Shown here: positions 57,548 through 64,000 of the stretch, piece by piece
How positions within the stretch are numbered: the first letter of the stretch is position 1
Layout of the letters: every line of letters begins with the position of its first letter
Translations under genes and position numbers: made by a program
Assembly (NCBI RefSeq): GCF_002582035.1
Contig: NZ_NUQE01000010.1
Location: forward strand, 62,001 to 126,000
Direction of reading: 5' to 3'
Source: Bacillus pseudomycoides
GTDB lineage: Bacteria > Bacillota > Bacilli > Bacillales > Bacillaceae_G
Length of the DNA stretch: 64,000 bases
Notes under the pieces: model-generated
The model's database searches: none
Told to the model about the DNA's origin: nothing
What the model saw: only the letters and a program-made list of their open reading frames with translations

Positions 57548-59746
57548 TTAGTCATGCTTATGTTTATCCTTTTTATCTTTATTTTTTTTATCTTTGTCTT
57601 TTTTATCTTTATCTCCACCATGACCTGAGTTTTCATTATCATTCCCTTCACTATCGTCCTGTTCCGGATTTTGAGCTTCCGGTGAAACAACTGCGGATGG
57701 CGCCACGGATGGCGCCGCTGCTGGTGGAACAGCGTCAGGACTGACTCCATTAATGTACAGCTCATTATTCATTTGATATACGCTGCTCGGCTGCTGGAAT
57801 CTGGATGTGTCTGTTCCAACTGCTTGAATCATCGCTTTAAAAATAAGCTGTGAGATTTTTGTTGTATCTCCAAGCATATAATTCCCTGGGCCATTCTTCG
57901 CATATCCAGTCCAAACAGCCATCGTGTATTGTGGTGTATAACCGGCAAACCAACTATCATTTGTCGCTTTAGATGGATAGCCGAATTGACTGAGTGTCTT
58001 ATCGTCAAAGTTGGTTGTTCCCGTTTTCCCTGCAATATCAAGACCTGGTACATTAGCTGCTGTACCTGTTCCGTTAGAGGCATTCACTACACCACGAAGC
58101 ATATCAGTAATCATATAAGCCGTATAGTCATGCATAACGCGTTTGCCTTTCTGCTTAAAACTTATTTCTTTACCGTCTGAGAAAACAACTTTTGTAACGA
58201 AATGCGGTTTTGTATACACACCATCGTTTGCAAATGCACCATATGCTCCTGCCATTTCAAGAGGAGACACAAGGTTACTTCCAATCGCATAAGACTCATA
58301 AACCTGATTACCGGAAAACGTAATTCCGAGTGATTGTGCAAACTCTTTTGCTTTATTTAAACCAACTTCTTGTAATGTCTTCAAAGCTGGAATATTCCGT
58401 GACTCTACTAAAGCGTTCCGCATAGACATAGGACCTTTATAATCCGTATAAGCGTTTCGAATAGGTTTTCCATTTGAGTAATGATACTGTTCGTCCACAA
58501 GTTGGTGGTACGTTGACCATTTTAAATTTTCAATCGCCGGACCATAATCAAAGATTGGTTTAAACGTCGAACCTGGTTGACGGTTTATATCAATAGCGAA
58601 ATTATTTCCTCGAAATGTTGCTTTGTATTCATTGCGGCCACTTCCAATGGCACGCACTTCACCCGTTTTCGAATCCATAAACGTGAAAGCTGCCTGGAAA
58701 CGGTCGTTCGGATAACTCACAATATCTTGCGTATTCATGATTTTATCGGCATACTGCTGTGCTTTCGGGTCGAGTGTCGTATAAATTTGAAGACCATCCG
58801 TACCGATATTGACGTCTTTCACCTTGTCTTCAACTTCTTTTGTTGCAGCATCCAAAAACGCTTCATACAGCATACCATCTTGATTGGTTTTCGGAACAAT
58901 ACCTTCCGTTACCGGAACCTTCATTGCATCCTGCATTTGTTGCTCTGTAATATAACCTTGTCTATGCATAGATTTTAAGACAAGGTTACGGCGCTTTGTC
59001 GCTGCTTCTTCGTTTTCCGGTTTAGACGGATCGTAGTTATTCGGACTTTGCGGTAGCCCTGCCAACATAGCAGCCTGCGGAAGAGTCAATTTTTTTAAAT
59101 CATTCGCTTCAATACCGTAGTAATTTTTGGCTGCAGCAGCAACGCCGTAAGAACGGTTTCCAAGATTAATTTTGTTCAAGTACATTGTTAAAATATCATG
59201 TTTGGAATATTTTTGCTCCAACTTATACGCCAAGTACCATTCCTGTATTTTTCGTTTTAACGTTTTTTCAGGAGACAAAAATGAGTTTTTAATAACTTGC
59301 TGTGTAATGGTACTTCCGCCCTGAGATCCGAAATCCCCAGTCAAGTTTTCAAAAATCGCTTTACCGGTTCGCTTTATGTCTATGCCATGATGTTCGTAAA
59401 AATGGGAATCTTCTGTAGCAATAAATGCTTGTTCCAACACTTTTGGAACCTGATCATACGTGATTTTTGTTCGCTTTTCCTTTCCATATTCATAGATAAA
59501 TTTTCCATCTTTGTCATAAAACTTCGTTGATAGTGGGTCCACCAATTTTGAGGCCTCTATTTTAGGAGCGTCCTTAATCATGTAAAAGAAAATAACGACT
59601 CCTGCTCCTACTAAACTGATGCCAATCAACAAACAAACAAGTAGGATTTTTTTAAAAAACGATCCTTTTTTGGAGGACTTTCCACTTCCTTGTTGTTTTT
59701 TCTTTATTTGTTTTCGTTCCTCACGAGAACGATACGTTTCTGACAT
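57548..59746 (-). CDS. Class A penicillin-binding protein (PBP1-type)
   Basis: 732 residues. Short cytosolic tail, TM anchor at 33-56, then the GT51 glycosyltransferase: catalytic Glu112 in ATEDSHFYEHHGID, GGSTITQQVIKN and RKIQEWYLAYKLE. The transpeptidase has Ser393-x-x-Lys396 (PGSTFKP), SRN at 449-451 and KTGTT at 574-578. A Pro/Ala linker leads to a highly charged end of Asp/Lys repeats (about 700-732), encoded by imperfect 15-18 base repeats. It polymerises and cross-links peptidoglycan on the outer face of the membrane. Own ribosome site (GGAGAGAAGAAAT); monocistronic. Confidence 0.95.
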   Translation of the reverse strand: MSETYRSREERKQIKKKQQGSGKSSKKGSFFKKILLVCLLIGISLVGAGVVIFFYMIKDAPKIEASKLVDPLSTKFYDKDGKFIYEYGKEKRTKITYDQVPKVLEQAFIATEDSHFYEHHGIDIKRTGKAIFENLTGDFGSQGGSTITQQVIKNSFLSPEKTLKRKIQEWYLAYKLEQKYSKHDILTMYLNKINLGNRSYGVAAAAKNYYGIEANDLKKLTLPQAAMLAGLPQSPNNYDPSKPENEEAATKRRNLVLKSMHRQGYITEQQMQDAMKVPVTEGIVPKTNQDGMLYEAFLDAATKEVEDKVKDVNIGTDGLQIYTTLDPKAQQYADKIMNTQDIVSYPNDRFQAAFTFMDSKTGEVRAIGSGRNEYKATFRGNNFAIDINRQPGSTFKPIFDYGPAIENLKWSTYHQLVDEQYHYSNGKPIRNAYTDYKGPMSMRNALVESRNIPALKTLQEVGLNKAKEFAQSLGITFSGNQVYESYAIGSNLVSPLEMAGAYGAFANDGVYTKPHFVTKVVFSDGKEISFKQKGKRVMHDYTAYMITDMLRGVVNASNGTGTAANVPGLDIAGKTGTTNFDDKTLSQFGYPSKATNDSWFAGYTPQYTMAVWTGYAKNGPGNYMLGDTTKISQLIFKAMIQAVGTDTSRFQQPSSVYQMNNELYINGVSPDAVPPAAAPSVAPSAVVSPEAQNPEQDDSEGNDNENSGHGGDKDKKDKDKKNKDKKDKHKHD

Positions 59747-59831
59747 TATTTCTTCTCTCCTACCTTATGAAAGTTGCAGACCATGTTAAGTAGGCCCTTT
59801 TGTTAGCTTACTATCTACTAAATTACGAGTA

Positions 59832-60056
59832 TTATATTTGGCCTAACACTTTCTCATCTATAACGCGTACATAACGTACTAAATAAGAATTTATTATATA
59901 AGCTCCTTCGTCACTTTTCGCAACAAAAAACTTGTCGTGTTCTATCTTTTCTAAAACTTCTTGTATAACCTCTTCCTTTTTAACATCTAACCCTTTTATT
60001 ATTTTTTCTCTTTTAATATCATTATCCAAAGTATAGCAAACAGTAAATTCCTTCAA
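59832..60056 (-). CDS. Small hypothetical protein
   Basis: 74 residues from TTG 60056 (AAAGGGAGATTTAAC upstream). Reads MKEFTVCYTLDNDIKREKII, a Lys/Glu-rich helix, then FFVAKSDEGAYIINSYLVRY VRVIDEK: alternating beta-alpha-beta without TM. The end resembles small Bacillus proteins of unknown role; no family recognised. Confidence 0.6.
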   Translation of the reverse strand: MKEFTVCYTLDNDIKREKIIKGLDVKKEEVIQEVLEKIEHDKFFVAKSDEGAYIINSYLVRYVRVIDEKVLGQI

Positions 60057-60147
60057 GTTAAATCTCCCTTTCTAATACGGTTTCCAATATTTTTAGTAGA
60101 AATAAATTTCTATTTATACAGACCCGTATATGCGTAAAATTTATATA

Positions 60148-60243
60148 CTACATACGCACGTAGTTATCGCTCAATGTTGTTTTTTCATAGACTTCACTTC
60201 GCACACGAAATAGGTGTCCATCTATAATAATTTCGCAAGGCAC
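60148..60243 (-). CDS. Possible 31-codon gene or remnant
   Basis: Minus-strand frame with GTG at 60243 reads VPCEIIIDGHLFRVRSEVYE KTTLSDNYVRM. It looks protein-like, but the ribosome site is poor (AATAAG overlaps the GTG). It may be the end of a lost gene; the open frame extends ~14 codons further upstream. Confidence 0.25.
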   Translation of the reverse strand: MPCEIIIDGHLFRVRSEVYEKTTLSDNYVRM

Positions 60244-60321
60244 CTTATTTTTAAGGGGGTCAAAAAAGTTTTTTCAAAAAAACTTTTTTGATTCCTAATT
60301 AATGTAATTTATCTCCTGAAC

Positions 60322-60357
60322 AAAAAAGACACTGGATATGTATTCAGTGTCTTTTTT
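60322..60357 (+). terminator. Orphan terminator
   Basis: AAAAAAGACACTG and CAGTGTCTTTTTT, perfect 13-bp stem with no gene ending at it on either strand. Confidence 0.6.
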
Positions 60358-60772
60358 GTATATTATATTTATGTGAAGTTTACTTAAACATGTCATTAGT
60401 CGCAGTTGAATATACGCTGTATCTATTCGGGGATATCTATATTTAATGCTTAGAATCTTATTGCTATAATAATGGTCTCCTAGGATTTTGCTATCCTCTC
60501 TATACTTCTAAGTGTGTATTTTCCTTCAATGTTAATTCTGGATAAATTTATATACTGTTCAAAATAAAAAATAAGACACCTCTCACTATGCAGAGAGGCG
60601 TCTCTATAATAAATCCATACATGTTACTTACTTTGTTAATCTTTTAAAATTTCTTCATAAGGAACAGTGGCTTCACTCAGCATAAAAAACTCGTAATCCT
60701 AACAATTCAAGAAGCCAATATAGAAAATGTAAACCAATTTAGTCGTCCTAAAAAAACACCATATCTTATAAG
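60358..60772. other. Gene-free gap with remnants
   Basis: Contains a hairpin AGACACCTCTC/GAGAGGCGTCT (60574-60603) and a minus-strand scrap (60636-60704) reading DYEFFMLSEATVPYEEILKD before a stop, probably the end of a lost gene. Nothing intact. Confidence 0.35.
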
Positions 60773-61063
60773 TTAGATTTCTGTTACTAGTTGCTGAAAT
60801 TCGCCCATATCCAATAGTGGAAAAATCTTTGTTTCCACCATTCCTGGTAATTTGCCCGCTAAATCAATTTTCTTTACTGCTAATATGTCAGGTGCTTCAA
60901 AAGTGATAACCATATCGTATTCACCTACAATGGCATAAGCAGTTAAAATCCGTCCACCGAATCGTTCATAATTCTTATGTAAGTTTGAAAAACGTTCACT
61001 AATATTTTTTATATTTACATTTCCTTCACGATTAAACTTTGCTAGAAGTATATATTTTTGCAT
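60773..61063 (-). CDS. GYD domain protein
   Basis: 96 residues spanning one GYD (ferredoxin-like) domain: YILLAKFNREGNVNIKNISE and the diagnostic YAIVGEYDMVITFEAPD, ending in KLPGMVETKIFPLLDMGEF. Function unknown for the family. ATG 61063 follows AGGAGGTTC. Single gene. Confidence 0.85.
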   Translation of the reverse strand: MQKYILLAKFNREGNVNIKNISERFSNLHKNYERFGGRILTAYAIVGEYDMVITFEAPDILAVKKIDLAGKLPGMVETKIFPLLDMGEFQQLVTEI

Positions 61064-61254
61064 AAGAACCTCCTCTTATTTCTAATAGGAATAAAAACAG
61101 CTAATACTATATTCATTACTCGATGAAAATATTAAATTATCATTCTTCTTAGGTGAATTCCTTCTATTTTACATATCTCCCATTAAAGTCACTAGATGAT
61201 GATGCATTTCTTCTTTGTTAATCATTTTAATTAGAAAGGGCATATAAACAAATA

Positions 61255-62517
61255 TCAATCAAATTGACGAATACTTGGAACAGATAAAGCGGCCATGACT
61301 ACTACAATAGCCGCAATCGCTAAAATAATGATAGTCAAAATACCACCAATTACATTGGCCAACCATCCAACTATCAAATATCCTAGCGGTAATAGCGCAA
61401 AGGATCCTAGCATATCAAGACTAACAACTCTACCGAATGCTTCTTCCGGCACAAGTTCTTGCAAACTCGTTTCCCAAATTAAACCGAAAATCATAATGCC
61501 AAACCCCTCAATAGCCATTAATCCAATTAACACTGGTGACCATGAGACAAAAGGCATTATTAAGAGCGCCATTCCACTAATTAAGACACCACCATAAGCT
61601 AATAAACCACGTTTATGCCACTGTTGTTTCCCGCCAAAAATGAGGGCAGCAACTACAGCGCCCCCACCAGAAAATGCCATTCCAAGGCCATAGACAAAAG
61701 GTTCGAAGTGATGATGAATATTAAATAACCAAGGAATTAAGACGACTACAATACCTGCGTGACAAATATTAATAAATGAAAATGCTAAAATCGTAATCCA
61801 TAACCACGGATGGCTTTTTAATACGACAATTCCTTCCGTGAAATCTTTTTTTAGGTTCACTTTATTATCTGCCGATTCTTGTACTTTTTTTACTGTTAAA
61901 TCCTTCAAAAATAGTAAACATACAAAAGAGAGCAAATATGTGAATGCATCTAAACCAAAACCGATACCTGCTGATGCAACAGAAACAATGATCCCTCCAA
62001 GCGCTGGACCAATTAAACGTACACCTTGGCTGCTCATCTGCGTTAATGCATTAGCTGCGTTCCGAATTTCTGGCACAAACACCCTTGCTCGAACTGCTGA
62101 ATAGGCTGGTTGAAATAACCCTTCCATAAGACCATACATCGCTACTAATACATATAAAATATGGATCGTTAAAGTATCAGTAAACATAAGAATTGCTAGC
62201 GTTGTCATTAATATCCCTCGAACAATATCAGTAAATAACATCAATTTAACACGATTAAGACGATCTACAATTAATCCTGAAAATGGTAAAATAAGTACGT
62301 TTGGAAGCATATACATCGCCATTGTCATCCCCATAACGACTGTCGAACCTGTTAATGTATATACAACCACCGGAAGAATGACCATTGTAATGGAACTTCC
62401 AAGAACTGAAAAGAGTTGCCCAATCCATAAAAAAGTAAAATGACGTGATTTTGTAATAGGTAATAATAAATTACTTATATAATTTGAATTTTTTTGTTCT
62501 TGTATCTCCCCTTGCAT
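61255..62517 (-). CDS. MFS transporter (DHA3/macrolide-efflux type)
   Basis: 420 residues, 12 TMs. FTFLWIGQLFSVLGSSITMV, motif A FSGLIVDRLNRVKLMLFTDI VRG, and YSAVRARVFVPEIRNAANAL. LSQLVPEE-like LQELVPEEAFGRVVSLDMLG is typical of the MefA/EntS-like group. Substrate unknown. AAGGAGGGGACAT precedes ATG 62517. A bcr1 copy lies 20 bases upstream and could shape its leader. Confidence 0.9.
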   Translation of the reverse strand: MQGEIQEQKNSNYISNLLLPITKSRHFTFLWIGQLFSVLGSSITMVILPVVVYTLTGSTVVMGMTMAMYMLPNVLILPFSGLIVDRLNRVKLMLFTDIVRGILMTTLAILMFTDTLTIHILYVLVAMYGLMEGLFQPAYSAVRARVFVPEIRNAANALTQMSSQGVRLIGPALGGIIVSVASAGIGFGLDAFTYLLSFVCLLFLKDLTVKKVQESADNKVNLKKDFTEGIVVLKSHPWLWITILAFSFINICHAGIVVVLIPWLFNIHHHFEPFVYGLGMAFSGGGAVVAALIFGGKQQWHKRGLLAYGGVLISGMALLIMPFVSWSPVLIGLMAIEGFGIMIFGLIWETSLQELVPEEAFGRVVSLDMLGSFALLPLGYLIVGWLANVIGGILTIIILAIAAIVVVMAALSVPSIRQFD

Positions 62518-62537
62518 ATGTCCCCTCCTTACCTAAA

Positions 62538-62693
62538 ATAAAGTGAAACTTCCATCAGTGGGAGTTTTCTTCATCCCCCACTGATGGTTAGTTGAACCAA
62601 TCAGGCTTTTACGGGTAGTTATCCCCCACCTATCTTCTTCGCTTTCTCTGAATCTTGAGGTGGGGGTCTTACTGCCCGTTAATGCGGGATAAA
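62538..62693 (+). repeat. bcr1 repeat, full length (156 bp)
   Basis: ATAAAGTGAAACTTCCATCA to GCCCGTTAATGCGGGATAAA. Hairpin 1: CCATCAGTGGG/CCCACTGATGG. Hairpin 2: CCCCCACCT/AGGTGGGGG. A further ACGGGTAGT/ACTGCCCGT pairing encloses hairpin 2. The best-preserved copy in the window. Confidence 0.92.
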
Positions 62694-62789
62694 ACAATAC
62701 TGCATTCCATTATAACATTTAAATGTAATAATTTTCTAAAAATTCAAATTTAGTTAATTTTTGTATTTTATATCGTATTATTTAGCAAT

Positions 62790-62824
62790 AAAAAACGATT
62801 GCTACTTTCGAGCAATCGTTTTTT
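62790..62824 (-). terminator. Terminator overlapping the YndJ stop
   Basis: AAAAAACGATTGCT and AGCAATCGTTTTTT, perfect 14-bp stem; the stop codon at 62802-62804 is inside it. Confidence 0.85.
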
Positions 62825-64000
62825 CTATTTCATAATCAATCTCTAGAAACTTCACACCAAACATCCACATTTGATGATGTGCTGTTAATGTAATTTTATC
62901 CTTCTCTCTTATCACAAACGTTTCAGCTAACGGTAAGCGAATCGTAAAGAAGCGACTATGTAAATAAATCCCCTCATCCCCTTTGGCACTGTTCCGTAAC
63001 CGACTCGTAATGATAAGATTTTTTTTATCATTGCGCAGTTTTAACATTCCAGTCATATTCGCATATGGTAATGGCAGTGCAATATTCATGTATGTTTCCC
63101 CATTATGTTCATGCTGAGAGTAGAGCGCTACAAAGATTGTTTCATTCTGTTCGTTTTTCCGAATCCATGCTCTGACATTATTTCTACCGTCTTTTTCATC
63201 TTTTATAGAAACAATCTCTCCATGCATAACCTCTAACCGATTTCCCATTCCTAAATGAATTTGCTGCACGCGTCGACTTATTTTTTCATAAAGAAAGGCA
63301 AACGTTTGAAACCAGCGTGACCAATGAATAGTTGCTTTTAATTCATAGTTTTTCGTGTTCTCATAAAAATCAATAATGAGCGGTGATACACTTTTTGGAT
63401 TAAACTGTTTACTATGAAAATCTATCATTTTATTTATAAGACCTGTATATTCGTTCTTCTCTACTAGCTTATTTTTTAATAAAACCTTTTCTCCAATTTG
63501 CATCTTTCCTTGAATACGACTCATCTTTTTTCCATAATGAATATATGTCGGACCATTCTTTTCGATCATCCACCCAATACAAGCAGGTAATGCCACGCCA
63601 ATTCCGTTTACAACCCCATGAATCCAAACCATTTGTCCAATCGAAATAGTCATCATTCCTCTGAAATTCCCGTATGAGTATAAAAGCGAGAAAAGAATAG
63701 TCACCATAAGAGTACTAGACGAAATGATAAGAAGAACTTTCGCACTCATAGAAGTAAATTTTGTTTTCCATACAAAAATGCCGTAAACATAGAGCGAAAT
63801 AAGATAGAGTAGCACCGCAAAAAACTCGAATATTCTCGAATAGGTAATGCCAATGGCAACTGTCATCGGAGAGATGATGATAATCAACATAACAATCGTA
63901 TATAATTTACTTTTCTTTTGTTGCTTTCTCCCTAGCAAACCCGCAGATAAAGGAAGTAAAAAAGCAGAGTAATGAAAATGAGCCGCTGTAAGTAAGACGA
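62802..64000 (-). CDS. YndJ family membrane protein (5' end outside window)
   Basis: The frame is open to the window edge (399 codons seen) and reads VLLTAAHFHYSAFLLPLSAG LLGRKQQ at the edge, so the TTG at 63938 is not the true start. The HFHYSAF stretch and the following TMs (about five more, up to PACIGWMIEKNG) are the YndJ membrane part. The C-terminal ~230 residues form a soluble domain that looks like the DUF4166/YndJ-type beta fold (WSRWFQTFAFLYEKISRRVQ, GMLKLRNDKKNLIITSRLRN). Function unknown. Confidence 0.75.
   Translation of the reverse strand, partial: VLLTAAHFHYSAFLLPLSAGLLGRKQQKKSKLYTIVMLIIIISPMTVAIGITYSRIFEFFAVLLYLISLYVYGIFVWKTKFTSMSAKVLLIISSSTLMVTILFSLLYSYGNFRGMMTISIGQMVWIHGVVNGIGVALPACIGWMIEKNGPTYIHYGKKMSRIQGKMQIGEKVLLKNKLVEKNEYTGLINKMIDFHSKQFNPKSVSPLIIDFYENTKNYELKATIHWSRWFQTFAFLYEKISRRVQQIHLGMGNRLEVMHGEIVSIKDEKDGRNNVRAWIRKNEQNETIFVALYSQHEHNGETYMNIALPLPYANMTGMLKLRNDKKNLIITSRLRNSAKGDEGIYLHSRFFTIRLPLAETFVIREKDKITLTAHHQMWMFGVKFLEIDYEIEKTIARK

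Noticed and set aside
1-64000. CRISPR arrays, tRNA or rRNA genes, prophage
   Set aside because: No regularly spaced direct repeats, no cloverleaf-like segments and no phage structural genes were seen.

Overview
The window is a low-GC Firmicute chromosome segment that fits the Bacillus cereus group. The main evidence is: AGGAGG-type ribosome sites with many TTG and GTG starts; copies of the ~155 bp bcr1 repeat (AAAGTGAAACTTCCATCAGT ... AATGCGGGATAAA), which is known from that group; and gene families typical of Bacillus (KinB-type kinase, KimA, FusB, YndJ, YunG, DUF3888, BsSco). I see no rRNA, tRNA or CRISPR array. It reads as ordinary chromosome that has collected small mobile and decayed elements.

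Layout. 1-2.4 kb: 3' end of a sensor kinase, then a two-gene membrane protein/PspA envelope-stress operon. 2.4-9.3 kb: DedA, a first NRAMP transporter, MTA/SAH deaminase, YunG-like protein, GNAT, alpha/beta hydrolase, with transposase and VOC remnants. 9.9-15 kb: monoglyceride-lipase-like hydrolase, DODA-type dioxygenase, double GNAT, DUF554, CapA. 15.0-16.7 kb: a solo-TnpB IS200/IS605 element directly behind capA. 16.8-26 kb: MsrA, ureohydrolase, FusB-type EF-G binding protein, MurJ-like flippase, Cys-cluster/pentapeptide protein, Fsr-like MFS plus cysteine synthase operon. 26-32 kb: HflX, a candidate structured RNA and small hydrophobic peptide, a NTR/TIMP-like membrane protein, PPK2, KimA. 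32-38.9 kb: accessory stretch with secreted proteins, a GpsA paralogue, a broken gene, a DUF3888 protein, an ECF sigma/anti-sigma pair and a gene bracketed by 14-bp inverted repeats. 39-46.7 kb: chemoreceptor with a GNAT-like synthase, second NRAMP transporter with a MntR-type operator, DUF1003 gene with a structured leader, broken alaX. 46.9-49.6 kb: LysR and IS3 remnants, KinB-like kinase, a candidate ncRNA. 49.6-57.3 kb: GH25 lysozyme with five GW-like repeats, repeats, ArsR/MFS pair, RibD-like reductase, a gene graveyard, Sco. 57.5-64 kb: class A PBP, GYD protein, MFS, YndJ (cut by the window end).

Functional themes. Envelope maintenance: PspA operon, DedA, CapA, MurJ-like, PBP, GH25, ECF sigma. 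Metal and ion balance: two NRAMP transporters, KimA, Sco, a P-type ATPase relic. Sulfur and redox: MsrA, MTA deaminase, CysK. Drug efflux and protection: three MFS transporters, FusB.

The items most worth a second look are RNA-level: a promoter-to-terminator ncRNA at 49272-49446 with a 13-bp closing stem, a ~190-nt multi-helix RNA before hflX (27676-27866), and a DUF1003 leader with two mutually exclusive helices and a hairpin over its Shine-Dalgarno. A Shine-Dalgarno-sequestering hairpin at 35417-35459 and a possible non-autonomous cassette at 37741-38934 also stand out. All functional claims are from reading the sequence; no database search was run.
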